Assembly: GCA_012862575.1 (NCBI GenBank)
Contig: BLSF01000065.1
Span: 1-64,000 of the forward strand
Direction: 5' to 3'
From: Parietichytrium sp. I65-24A
Lineage: Eukaryota > Sar > Bigyra > Thraustochytrida > Thraustochytriidae
Length of the DNA: 64,000 bases
Part shown: positions 1-10,551 of the stretch, piece by piece
Numbering within the stretch: the first letter of the stretch is position 1
Layout: each line of letters begins with the position of its first letter
Made by a program: the position numbers and the translations under genes
Notes under the pieces: generated by a model
The model's database searches: none
Told to the model about the DNA's origin: nothing
What the model saw: only the letters and a program-made list of their open reading frames with translations

Positions 1-391
1 TGTCATACTGGCATGGAGATCCATCCGCTGTTTCGTTGAATGGGCATTTGCTTTCAATACTTTGGGAGGGCGCCCCTGTCGGCGCCGAAGTTTGCTCTGT
101 TAATGGCCCATCCGTCAAAGAAACACAACCTCCATCACTACTGTGCGCGTTGCAGTAGTTTATCACGTAAAGGTGGCATTCGGCGGAATCGGGATTATTT
201 GTGCATGAACCTGCAAAGCAAGGTGACTGCTCATCGCTCTGACTGAATGGACAAGACTCAATGATTTCGAGAGATTCGTCACTTAAGTTTCTACCCAAGG
301 AATATCCTTCCTTTAGTACGTCTCCTTGTCGCGCTGTTCCGCTCACCCAGAGCAGGAGGCCGAAGCAGACAGGTATGGCTCCCGAACGCAT
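1..391 (-). CDS. Secreted Cys-rich repeat protein, N-terminal part (cut by window edge)
   Basis: Reading the minus strand from the ATG at 391-389 gives about 130 codons without a stop, running off the left edge. The protein starts with a signal peptide: MRSGAIPVCFGLLLWVSG, then small residues (TARQ). A Cys-rich module follows, beginning CPFSQSDEQSPC, then CFAGSC, NPDSAECH, YVINYCN and DGGC. After a Thr/Pro/Ser spacer a second module starts with CPFNETADGSPC. The spacing suggests tandem extracellular repeats with disulfide bonds, as in large surface or secreted proteins of protists. Function is unknown. The signal peptide and repeat are seen directly; the extracellular location is inferred. 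The gene is divergent from the ABC transporter that starts at 1911. Confidence 0.75.
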   Translation of the reverse strand, partial: MRSGAIPVCFGLLLWVSGTARQGDVLKEGYSLGRNLSDESLEIIESCPFSQSDEQSPCFAGSCTNNPDSAECHLYVINYCNAHSSDGGCVSLTDGPLTEQTSAPTGAPSQSIESKCPFNETADGSPCQYD

Positions 392-1910
392 CTTTGAGGC
401 TCCTTGACGGTTAGTTGGCCTGAAGAAACACCGGAGCTCCAAATGCGACCACGGGCCGAAAGACTGCTGCCAGCCGTAGTCCCCAGCCTTATCAATGCAA
501 GTCAGCGTGCGTCTTTGCGTCGTTTCTTGCCGTTGATAGCAGTTTCCCGCGCCTCTCGCTTCACGCCAATCCTGGCAAGCACGCGGAACCTTTGAAAACA
601 AACCTTCGCTCACTAACTTACAGCTGATACCGGTACTAGTACTGTACGATGCGGTAAGGCAGTCTGACGACAATCGCGTGGACTACACGGAAGCGTATGT
701 GCGCTTTCAGTGCCCCGCCATTCTAGCGCTCGCATAGGTGATATTCTTATTGAGATAGGAAATTCCGGTGAAGGCTACTATTTGAGCTCCTAGCTGGTAT
801 ACTGGATAGTTCGATCTACTCCCCAGTTAGTCGATTCCGTGCCCCACAATGCCCAAACCAGAAAGGAGAATTTGGCCCAAAACACCCCAAATCATGCAAA
901 AACACGAAGATGTGGTCCAAGAACCACATGGATTGATCGCTGAAGCGTCGAACATTGCTGGGCCGGTGGCCGTCGACCTTGTGGGAATCTGGTTCTTTGG
1001 ATTTCTATGGTGCGCGAACACGCCAAATGTTTTGAATAGATTTGCTCTACGTGAGGAGCGGTTCTTTCTCACTGTCAGTTCACCTGGCCCAGCTTTGGAG
1101 AATTTTGGAGATGGAATGTGGCTCATGCTCAGCTGACAACAGATGACAACAGCACAGCAGCTCTGCTTGTCATGGATTGTCATGGGACTTCACGTAGTAC
1201 ACTATAGTACTGCTTGTTTTCCTAAATATGAGCTAGCTAGTGACTACTTTTGCACATGTAACTTACACCTGTATACTCACAGTCAGTACTCAGTACCGGT
1301 GCTCACTGTCGGAAGGAGAGAGGAGCACAGAGCATCGAACAACAAGAACAAACAGCGCTACTTGTGTCTGTGTAGACTGTGTAGTCTGTGTCTTTGGTTG
1401 TTTTTGGCCGTGGACACCGAGGACTGCGGACTGTGGTCATGTGCACGGCAGGACAGGAAGAGAATGAGACTTGACCAAGTCACGGAAGCCGAGATTCAAG
1501 TCAAAAGATAGCTGCGAATTGCGAATTGCGAGAGGGCGAGAGGGCGAAAGACGGAAGGAGGGGCCGGAGTAAGAAACAAAGACGATAATTTTGCTTTGGC
1601 GTGGATCGCATCGTGTCGCGCGCATATCCTGGAGTGCGTTCTTTGATGGCACAGTCGGTGTGGTGAGGCTTGCCGCAACCGCAATCACAACCGCAATCAC
1701 AACCGCGACCACAGCCTCAGCCGCAGTTGCAGTCGCAGCCGCAGGCGGATGAGCCGCGTCCTTCGAGGCCGCCGACGAAAAGCAGACAAGCTCAGAAAGG
1801 AGTTTTAACGTTCGGCGTTCAGCCCACGAGCCACACGCAGGCAAGGAGAGCTTCCAAAGGGAAGACGAGGAGCAGATAGAAAGACAGGTAGGTCAAGCAC
1901 GATCCAAGAG
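392..1910. other. Intergenic region between divergent genes
   Basis: No convincing gene. It holds an AGTACTCAGTACC-type motif at 1284-1297 and a CAACCG/CAATCA imperfect hexamer run at about 1676-1742. The latter produces a Gln/Pro-rich open frame that is a repeat artefact. It must contain the promoters of both flanking genes, but no specific element can be named. Confidence 0.6.
1676..1742. repeat. CAACCG-type imperfect hexamer repeat
   Basis: Short run of CCGCAA/CAATCACAACCG-like units ending about 170 bp before the ABC transporter start, probably in its leader or promoter. Confidence 0.7.
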
Positions 1911-4860
1911 ATGCTCTCGCGCGACCGGCGCTGCGGGCCGCTGGCGTGGCACCGTCGCAGGGAAGGATCCTGTGAGCTGGAGGAGACGTTCACTCTGTTC
2001 GCCGAGGAGCGTGTAGCTGTAGGCGGACAGGAGGCGACGGAGACAACCGAGACTGCGGAAACAGCGGTTGGCCCGCTGGAAGTGGACGCCCAGTCGCTGT
2101 CGTCCAATATTGTCAAGTTTCTTCAAAAGCTTTCTCCGCTGCATTCACGGCAAGCAGAACAAGCGCAGCAGTGGGCCGAGGATGCACAGACGAATAGGAG
2201 CCCGATGGCGAGCCAAGGCAAAGAAATGCAGCTCTGGACAATCGGTCTTCTCGAAAGGCTATCCGACTTAGTGCTTTCCTTCGCAACTTCGATCGCGCAA
2301 TACTACTTGGACGAGCGCGGGAATTCTCCCGTTGGCCGGTTTCTTCTAACTGAAAGGCAGGGCGATGCTATATCGCCGACGCGGCGGGTCATGTTCTTCA
2401 TTTTCCTGGGGCTCATGCTCAGTGTCAGCGGCCTTTACTTAACGGAGGACGAATACGTGCAAGGCCCGCAGACGTTAGAGGAGCTTGAGTTCGAATCAGC
2501 CGATCGGGTTACGAATGCGTCCGATTTTCCGGTGCATATCGCTTTCCGGAATGTAGGATGCGAGCTAAGTGGCCGCGCCGAACCTGTGCTTGCGGGGGTC
2601 ACTGGGGAGATCCAGCCAGGTAGGCTAACTGCGATACTCGGGAGGAGCGGGTCCGGGAAAACAACCCTTGCGAACTTGATTCTGGGGAGATCTCGAAATT
2701 TTTGTGCTCGACAGCTCGGTAACGTTTACATGAATGGAGCGCGAAGGTCACTAGAAGTAATCTTGGATCGCGTGGGATTTGTTCCGCAAGGCGACATATT
2801 ACATCCTGAGCTCACAGTCTACGAGACACTCTCCTTCAGCGCTGAATCTCGCTTGCCGCGGTTCGCTTCCGCCGACTATAAGAAAAAGGTGATCGAAAAT
2901 ACTCTGGACGTCCTCGGGCTTAATCATCGTGTGGATACCCGGATTGGGGGGCCGAGGTCAGGCGGCCTTAGTGGTGGAGAAGCTAAGCGCGTGAGCATTG
3001 GAATGGAGCTTGTGACTCACCCCTCTGTCTTAATCATGGATGAGCCGACTTCCGGACTTGACAGCGCTGCTGCATACGAGATAATGCGGACACTCAAGGA
3101 GATTGCAAATGCAGGAGTGGCTGTCGTTGCCATTCTGCACCAACCAACCACCCGGATCTTTGATCTGATCAATGACCTGATCCTGCTGCAAAATGGAAGG
3201 CCTGTGTTTGTCGGCCCCCGAGAAAACGCGACTAGTTATTTCTCTTCAATTGGATTCAACCTCTCAAGCATGGATGGCGAGTCCATGATCAGCGACGATG
3301 ATGAAAACAAGCACTCTAGAAGATTTTTCACAATGTCTTCGCCCCCCGAGCTCATTTTGGACATCCTTGCTGGTGAGGTGAGCAACCCGAAGACGAAATT
3401 CTCTGCCGGGGAAAGCGCAGGGATTGACGCTTTGCTCGATCGACTATGGGCGGAGCATGGCCGCCCAGACGAAATTTGGAAGAACATAGAGGTGAACCTA
3501 AAGGGGCTTCAGAATGCCGAGCAAAAGGTAATGAAGAAACTCTTCCCTTCAAGCCATGGCGGGCTAACTGAGGTATCCGGAACCGAGGGTTGCGACGACA
3601 ATTATCCATCAGTGTTCCGTTACATGTGTTACATAATTCAAGGACTCTTTGGGGAGGTATCGTATCCGATTCGGCCCAAGCCAGGGCTGGTCTATCAGGT
3701 CTATCTGTGGTTCACCATCCTCTCGAAAATAGCAATACGTAGCGGTATCGGAACCGAACTCGCAATCGTTGTGATTCTTGCGTGCACAGTAGGGTTCACA
3801 AGCTCATACAATATGACCTGGAATCGCCGCCCGTTGGGGGGTTTCTTCATAAGCATTTCATTGAGTCTGGTTGGCATGCTTGGGGCTCTGTTTAATGATA
3901 ACATTGGGCCCGTGAGCCGAGGTAAGTCGTTTGCATTGTTGTGGACGTAATGGGCGCGTTCGAGTCTGATTAAGACATGGTGTTGTTTTGGCGTGTGATG
4001 GGATGCAGCTGCGGAGGCTGGAATGGTGCTTGGGGCGTATCTCTTTGCGCAAAGTTACTTTGTAATTTGCAAAGGCTTCATTGTCTGCAACCTCTATGCC
4101 ATCAGCTATTTCACGATTTTGTATCTTCGCCGCGGAATTTGGTGCAGCTTCCCTTTGAGCATGACCAAATATCTCGAGTTTGTACACATGCTCCATCTGC
4201 TGTTCTTGTGCGCAAACGGGATTGGATCCGTGGTATACTTGCTTGCTCTCCATGATTTGTACCAAGCGTACATAATGTCTCTGGCCATTTTCATATTTGT
4301 ACATACATTTGCATTTTTCGCTCCGAACAAAACACAGGTGCAGGAAGACTCGCTCATTCTAGGATCTGTGCGAACTGAGCCCGTCATTAACTTTCTCTGC
4401 AGCCTTTCGTACGTCAGGTACTTTATGGAAGCCGTGATGTAAGTTTTTCTGCTGTCCGTGCTTTGGTTTGTGAGGGTGGTTACTCACTTTTAGAGAGCGC
4501 TGGAGCAGGTTATGGGAGCCCAAAGACGAGGATGAAGTTGGGAGAAACACCACCTTGCGTTTTTTCGGGTATAAAGAAGAGCATAGGACCAGCTGCTACA
4601 CGTGCTTGTTTGCTATTTGGGCCTTCAATCAAGCAACTCGCTTCCTGATGTTTACGAGAATGAACAGGAATGCATTCAATGCACTCCACGACACTCCGCT
4701 CTTTCTAATCTTTGCAGCCAAGGTAGCGTTCTCGTTCCTTCTCTCATTGATAATCATGACCATAGTTCACGAACTCCCGCGTTTGCGCAGGGTGTTTCAT
4801 CTTGCCATGCGGGATTATAATGGAAAGATCCTCGCTCGCAGGAACTCTTCCAGTTCTTAG
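1911..4860 (+). CDS. ABCG/White-type ABC transporter, three exons
   Basis: Exons 1911-3921, 4009-4438 and 4494-4860 join in phase to 935 residues. The introns (3922-4008, 4439-4493) both start GTAAGT and end AG. The nucleotide-binding domain carries Walker A GRSGSGKTT (residues 244-252), signature LSGGEAKRV (353-361) and Walker B LIMDEP with D377/E378. This is followed by TSGLDSAAA and an H-loop His in AILHQP. The NBD precedes a C-terminal membrane domain with about six hydrophobic segments, the reverse order that defines the ABCG/EPD group. One extra hydrophobic segment (about 159-178) lies before the NBD, after an acidic N-terminus, resembling the long plant ABCG24/28-like members. It probably acts as an exporter in the plasma membrane or an endomembrane; substrate unknown. 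The ATG at 1911 is the first in the frame. Confidence 0.9.
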
Positions 4861-5683
4861 CGCACATATCACCCCACGATGGCAGGGGTTGCTGAGTCTC
4901 ATCACCAAAAAATCGGGGTAGCGACACTTACAATTCATGTGATCTCGATCGGATGTTTTGTCGCTTTGGTGACTTTGGTGCCTCTGATGCCTTTAATGCA
5001 TGTTTGGTACTAGGGAAAAGCTCCACAGGTAATGTAAAAAATGTAAAGCACTGCTACTAGAGCTAGCTAGTAGAGGATCTAAACAACACCTTCCCCATTG
5101 ATTCCTTTGTCTGCAAGCTCTACATGGGCGGCCAACAGTACCGCAACGGTCATTATTACCTGAGTGGTACTGGTAGTGGGTACTATTAGTGAGTACAGTG
5201 GCATTTGGAATCAAGTAGTGCAAGTTGGATGTTGATTGTTCAATTGTTCAATTGAAATGAGTGCACAGAATGCAGTGAGCGCATTGGGGCGAAAGCAGCC
5301 AGCAGCCAGCAGCCAGGGAGCGGAGAGTAGAGAGTAGAGAGTAGAGAGCAACCGCGATCGGTGGGCAGTGGCGGAGGCGAGAAGCGGCCAAAGGAAGACG
5401 CGAGGAGACAGGACCTTGCTGCCAGCTCTGTTGGGCACTTGACAACCTGCATAGTGTCGAGAGGGAAAGGAGCTGGAGAGGGGCGCGAGGAGCGAGCACA
5501 GGCGCGCTTAGACTGTTTGCACTGTTTGCACTGTTTGGACTGCTTGGATCGGTTGGGTGCTTTAGTCTCACCGAGCGAGCTTGGCGTGGTGATCGGCTCG
5601 GCACAGAGGGGAACCGTCTTTGCGTCGTGGCGCCAAGTTGATCATCGCAGAGTTCCTGGGGGACCTGCTTCGCGTCAGAGGCC
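4861..5683. other. Intergenic region and CFAP74 leader with short tandem repeats
   Basis: 3' flank of the ABC transporter and 5' flank of CFAP74. It holds GTACT-rich sequence near 5160-5200, a GAGAGTA run at about 5322-5350 and an ACTGTTTGC 9-bp repeat at 5511-5543. No gene seen. Confidence 0.6.
5511..5543. repeat. 9-bp tandem repeat (ACTGTTTGC)
   Basis: About 3.5 units of a 9-bp repeat, 140 bp upstream of the CFAP74 ATG. Confidence 0.8.
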
Positions 5684-8600
5684 ATGGGGGACGTGGTGAA
5701 GCTGGAGCGGTCGCTTCAGGATGGCGCTCGGGACCGGCAGCTGCGGCATGATGCGGACAAGATCGAGAAGTTGGAGTCCGATTTCTTGTCGTTAGAAAAG
5801 GAGATCCGCAAGTGGAAGATAGTTCTTGAGGAGTGCATCGGGGAGAAGAAAGAGGCGTACAAGGCCCGGGCAGAGGAGGCCATAAGGGAAATCGACACAC
5901 TCGAGTACAAGCGCGACCGAATCAGCGCGCAGCTTCACCACATTGGCGTCGCATCGGAGAAGCTTCGCGAGTATTTCAGTAATGAAGAGGCCAAAGTGGA
6001 GTCGCTAGCTGGTCGCCGGGTTCAGAACGAGAAGAAGGCGGCGAATCGGTTTCTCAAAGTGAGGAGAGAGCAAAGAGACAAGTTGCACCAAGCAGACGAG
6101 GCTCAGCGAGAAGAAGGAGATGGTAAAGTCAAAGCGGCGCAGGCAGAGAGGAGAAATGCGGCAAAGCGGATCTCCGCAAAGCAGAAGGAAAAGGCCTTGT
6201 ATCTGGAGGCAATCGAGCAGAGGCGCCGAGAGGAGCACAGCGCCCGAGCAAACGCGATTCTGAGCCTCAAGCGAAACACGGAAATCATTCAAGCAGAGTT
6301 GCAAGGCAAGAATAGCAATCGCGCATTGCAAGAGGCGGAGAAAAGCAAACGAGAGAAGGAGGAGGCGGAGGAAATCCTGGCTGCGAATGGGAACCCATAT
6401 GAGGTGTTTCGGCGGCGTGATCAAGAGGCAGAGTTGGCCCGTGCAAAAGCTCGTATCGCTGCCAAGATGAAGCAATCGGAGATGATGCTTGCACAGAAAA
6501 TGATAGCCTTTGATGAGTACATGCGGAAGAAGGATGACGAGGATGCCAGGGATAAGGCCTATGAGGAACAGTACACCAAGTCACTTGGCCGCAAGGACCA
6601 AGAAGAGCGTACAAGCAGATACATGAGATCGAGGACAATAGGTGGCACTGACACTGTGGACCCGTCCGGGAGAGAGTTTAGACTGGAGCCCAGTGGTGTG
6701 ATGAGGGCGCGAACCCACGAGTTTGGGCTGGGTAGAGTACAGGGAAAGCGCCGAGATATTGTGGAGGCAATATCTTCGCAGCCTGGAAACGCCGGTGTTA
6801 CGCCAAATATGAAACTTATTCCGTCAAAGTATCGACCTTTTGTAAGGGACAGTGCGCAAGGTAATCAGTTGACTGCTCGGAGTGGCGAAAGTGACGCTAG
6901 TTACGGTGGGCGGCCATTTTCATCTGGGTCCGTCCAAAGCAATTTATTAGGCGACGATGTTGAGCCTGGGAAAGATTCCCGCCCTGTTGAGCTAGATACA
7001 CGGATGGAGGACGAAAGGCAGCTTGTCCAAAGTCTCCCCGACGATGTAGATCGGAAGAGACGGAAGGCCCGTGGCGACTCGGAAGGGTCCCGATTTAAGC
7101 TTCGCGAGCCTTCTGCTCTGGAGAAAAGAATGCTGGAGAACGCGAGAGAAAACCAAAAAAAGAACATCGTCCAGGATCAAATCGTGTGGGGGAAAAAGTA
7201 TACCGGGTGTGGGTTTTTACCAAAACCAACTTCGATTCACTTTAAGGACTTTGAGGTGGGAAAAGTGTACACGAAAACATTTTTGCTTACAAACGTATCG
7301 TACACCTTCAACAGCTTCAAAGTGCTAGAATTACCTGATGAAGTGAAAAACTTCTTCACTGTTGTGTACTCGATGCCAGGACGAATGAGTGCAGGAATGA
7401 GTTGCAAGATTCAAGTGCAGTTCGAACCCAAGACGAATGAATGCATTGAGACAGAGCTTCCCTTTCTTGCTAAGACTGGGCCGTTCAGTGTTCCTATCCG
7501 GTGTTCGATCCGTACTGCTAACCCGAAGTTGACCAAATCTTCCTTGGACTTTGGCACAATCGTGTTGGGTGAAGCAAAGACCATGGTGCTTGAAATACAA
7601 AATGACGGCGCCATCGATGCTCAGTTCGAGCTGAATCTCGAGGGCGATAGCGCGCCCTTCTCTTTGAGCACTACTAGTGGCAGCGTGGGGGGATACTCGT
7701 CCACTTCTGTGAAAGTCACATTTTCTCCTTCATCGGAATTGACCAATGCGAATGTGTTGGGGTCGCTTGTTTGTAAGTTTCGGGCTTCCGAAGGTGCAGC
7801 GAGCTCAACACAGGTGTGCTCCCTTCAGGCCAAGTGCTCAGACGTTCCAATATATACAGAATTGGAGGGCCTAGACTTTCAGACGTGCGTGCATGATAAG
7901 TTGTATCGCAACAAGCTGGTAATTCGTAATCGCGGTTGTCTTGCGCTTCGGGTGTCCGTCAGCGTCCCCAAAGGGCTGGAAGACGTGTTGGAGTTTCTTC
8001 CGGGTATGGGCTTTGTGCAGGGTCGAACCGATTCTGGGGACGGGAATTTCGAAGTGCAGGTAAAGTTTCGACCTAACAAATTTCTGTTAGAATGGTGCGA
8101 AACGAACAATGTCGGTGAACCGGCCTCTGGGCTCGTCGTAGTGCCAGTCACCGTCATCGTTCCCGAGCAGGTCTTGCCAGTTCCATTTTTCGTTTCCGCG
8201 CGACTTTGCGGGTCCGAGATAGAGTTCTCGCAACAGCACATAAATTTTGGCCAGTGCTATGTGACCCAGTCGGTGTCGACGGTTGTCAACATGAAGAACC
8301 TGAGCTTACTGCCGCAGCAATTTGGATTTGTAAAATTGAAGTCCGTGGTACAAGTACAACCCGCGACCACGTTTGGAGGAACCTTGCTTCCTTTGTCAAC
8401 TGTTGCACAGAAGGTTACTTTCAGTCCAACAGCGACTCAGAAATACAATTTTTCACTGACGCTTCGGACGAGCCTAAACCGAACATTTACAATTCCTTGT
8501 TCAGGAGAAGGGATCCAACCGCCGCTCAAGCTTAGCGATACTTTAATCAGGTTCGGGACTACAAGTCTTGGTGCGGAGGCGTCCCAAAGTATCACGCTCA

Positions 8601-10153
8601 AGAATACCAGTTCAGAGTCTCGAACGTTCCACTTTCTCCTTCCGCCCGAGGACAAATATAAACACGGCTTGTCTATCACGCCGCAAGTGGGTACACTGGA
8701 AAGTGGGGAGGTAGTCCGGGTGGAGTTCAGCTTTGTGTCAAGGAGAGACTTGAAGCCGGAGACCATGGTACCGCAGTCTGCGGAAGCGGAAGAAGTCAAA
8801 GAGGAGGGGGATGAGGTCCCGACTAGCGATGTTCCTCACGCTCCACAAGACGGTGAGGATGGGAGTCCCGCCACAAGCGAAGAGAACACACCTGCAAGCC
8901 CATCTCCTTTTGCGAGTGTTCCAAAGCCATTGGAGGAGGAAGGGTCTGTTGATACCAGCGAGGTGGACTGCGGGGAGCCTTGGAGCTACCATTCAGAGTG
9001 GATGGCGCAGTGCTTTGTGGACGGTTTCGAGCTGCCGCTTGCCGTCAAGGTCATGACAGTTTCAATAGAGGCGACACTGTTGACTCTAAAGGAAAGCCTG
9101 TCGTTTGAGCAAGTTGCAGTTGGGCATAGCAAGACCCTTGTTCTCCGCATTCAGAACAAGGGTAAAACCAGTGCAAAAATTTCGCTTGGCGGACTCAGTG
9201 CGATAGGTCCGTTTTCGGTGGTGAATGCTGTGCGTGACATCCCGGCACTGGATAGTTTTGCGCTTAGCATAAAGTTCTCTCCACATTTGAATCAGTCTTT
9301 TGACGAAACTCTTGTGATTTGCACTCGAAACGGGAATATGAAAGTGAGTCTTAGCGGGGAAGGTGTCAGTCCAAAATTGCAGGTGGCCGTGGGTAGCCAG
9401 ACTGGAGGAGAAGAAAAGGAAAACACCGCTAGCACATGTGGGCTGAAGATTATTGATTTTGGAGATGTCTTCGTCGGGGAGTCAAAGATGCGTTCGGTGA
9501 CCCTGAGCAACAAAAGCGTGTTCCCTCTCGAATACAAAATTTCGCCAAGTGAAGGGTGCGAGTTGCCGAGCAACTATAACGGGCTCGATGTCTTTTCAAT
9601 GAACCCAGACATGGGACAACTTCTCGCCGGAGAGTCAAAACAGGTAGATATCAGTTTTGAGCCAGACGCAGAGCTTTTGAGCGGCCATATGGGAAGATTC
9701 GAGGTAATTGTGCCAAATCAGAGTGGTGAACACATTTTACTGCTCCGGGGGCGCAGTTGGAGATTCCCCCTCTTTGCCCTCCTTACCAATGGGAAGATTG
9801 CTGCTCATCAGTGTGAGTCTGACCCGCTGTGCTTTGGGGATGCTCCGCTACGAGACTACCTAATCAAAGGAACCTTTTCTGGAGGCGAAGATGGACTCAT
9901 TCAATTGGGCAGTTGCACGAGTAAGGAAGGGGGTTCGTACGAGTTCCAAGGGCTTTCAGAGTTTGTTTCTTTGGACAAACCAAAGGGAGTGTTAAAGCCT
10001 GGCGTTGTTGAGGTTATCAAGCTGTCATTTGTAGGGGAAAGCTCACGGCAGATTGGCTTGCACACCTTCCATTGTAATCTAGTATCTGAAAAGGGAAAAG
10101 TCCGACAGGTCAAGTTTTCTGTTCGAAAGGAGATGAAGCTACACTTGGAATAA
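5684..10153 (+). CDS. CFAP74: Cilia- and flagella-associated protein 74
   Basis: A single 1489-residue exon starting at the ATG at 5684 (GCCATGGGG context). Residues about 10-330 are highly charged coiled coil. They include the NPYEVFRRRDQEAE stretch typical of the family. From about residue 500 the protein becomes a string of ASH/HYDIN-type Ig-like beta modules. The first matches CFAP74 closely (HFKDFEVGKVYTK, LTNVSYTFNSFK, PGRMSAGMSCKIQVQFEPK). Later modules start with FGTIVLGEAKTM and FGDVFVGESKMRS-like strands. CFAP74 is a central-pair projection component of motile axonemes, so this gene implies flagellated cells. Length is close to animal CFAP74 (about 1580). An acidic, low-complexity insert sits near residues 1030-1080. 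No intron is needed, unusual for so long a ciliary gene. Confidence 0.92.
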   Translation: MGDVVKLERSLQDGARDRQLRHDADKIEKLESDFLSLEKEIRKWKIVLEECIGEKKEAYKARAEEAIREIDTLEYKRDRISAQLHHIGVASEKLREYFSNEEAKVESLAGRRVQNEKKAANRFLKVRREQRDKLHQADEAQREEGDGKVKAAQAERRNAAKRISAKQKEKALYLEAIEQRRREEHSARANAILSLKRNTEIIQAELQGKNSNRALQEAEKSKREKEEAEEILAANGNPYEVFRRRDQEAELARAKARIAAKMKQSEMMLAQKMIAFDEYMRKKDDEDARDKAYEEQYTKSLGRKDQEERTSRYMRSRTIGGTDTVDPSGREFRLEPSGVMRARTHEFGLGRVQGKRRDIVEAISSQPGNAGVTPNMKLIPSKYRPFVRDSAQGNQLTARSGESDASYGGRPFSSGSVQSNLLGDDVEPGKDSRPVELDTRMEDERQLVQSLPDDVDRKRRKARGDSEGSRFKLREPSALEKRMLENARENQKKNIVQDQIVWGKKYTGCGFLPKPTSIHFKDFEVGKVYTKTFLLTNVSYTFNSFKVLELPDEVKNFFTVVYSMPGRMSAGMSCKIQVQFEPKTNECIETELPFLAKTGPFSVPIRCSIRTANPKLTKSSLDFGTIVLGEAKTMVLEIQNDGAIDAQFELNLEGDSAPFSLSTTSGSVGGYSSTSVKVTFSPSSELTNANVLGSLVCKFRASEGAASSTQVCSLQAKCSDVPIYTELEGLDFQTCVHDKLYRNKLVIRNRGCLALRVSVSVPKGLEDVLEFLPGMGFVQGRTDSGDGNFEVQVKFRPNKFLLEWCETNNVGEPASGLVVVPVTVIVPEQVLPVPFFVSARLCGSEIEFSQQHINFGQCYVTQSVSTVVNMKNLSLLPQQFGFVKLKSVVQVQPATTFGGTLLPLSTVAQKVTFSPTATQKYNFSLTLRTSLNRTFTIPCSGEGIQPPLKLSDTLIRFGTTSLGAEASQSITLKNTSSESRTFHFLLPPEDKYKHGLSITPQVGTLESGEVVRVEFSFVSRRDLKPETMVPQSAEAEEVKEEGDEVPTSDVPHAPQDGEDGSPATSEENTPASPSPFASVPKPLEEEGSVDTSEVDCGEPWSYHSEWMAQCFVDGFELPLAVKVMTVSIEATLLTLKESLSFEQVAVGHSKTLVLRIQNKGKTSAKISLGGLSAIGPFSVVNAVRDIPALDSFALSIKFSPHLNQSFDETLVICTRNGNMKVSLSGEGVSPKLQVAVGSQTGGEEKENTASTCGLKIIDFGDVFVGESKMRSVTLSNKSVFPLEYKISPSEGCELPSNYNGLDVFSMNPDMGQLLAGESKQVDISFEPDAELLSGHMGRFEVIVPNQSGEHILLLRGRSWRFPLFALLTNGKIAAHQCESDPLCFGDAPLRDYLIKGTFSGGEDGLIQLGSCTSKEGGSYEFQGLSEFVSLDKPKGVLKPGVVEVIKLSFVGESSRQIGLHTFHCNLVSEKGKVRQVKFSVRKEMKLHLE

Positions 10154-10551
10154 AGATGATTTATCATGGAACGCTGTTCACAGTGTAAAGAAATACTTGC
10201 AATATAAAAACATAGAAATGTGCGGCAAAGCCAGCCAACTCTAATAGCTCTCTAGCTAAATAGGTAGAGCACATGCAGAATATAAATTCAGTTTGTGATT
10301 GTCAAGTTCCGTTCTACAATTTTCTTCCATGTGATTTTGCTCGAGCTCTCGAGCACATTACTATTTGAGAGAATGAGGTCGGTGGGAATCTTGCAATGGC
10401 CAGATGTCCCCCCGGCGTATTCATTCATTCTCTCGCCTAACGTTTCTTTCGTCCGTTCAGGGCCAGCTCAGTATTAAAGCTTTCCCCTCATGCCGAGGAC
10501 GGGTCATCTAAAAGTCGCATTCGAGTGATGCGGGAATAAAAACCAAAACCA
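10154..10551. other. Convergent 3' intergenic region
   Basis: Lies between the stop codons of two convergent genes. AT-rich, no gene. A weak tRNA-like A-box at 10245-10275 was rejected. Confidence 0.6.

Noticed and set aside
1670-1879. Gln/Pro-rich ORF
   Set aside because: Produced by the hexamer repeat in the leader of the ABC transporter.
10245-10320. tRNA-like stretch with TAGCTAAATAGG resembling an A-box
   Set aside because: The matching B-box position reads GTTCCGTTC, which breaks the GTTCRANNC rule, and no cloverleaf with paired acceptor ends was found.
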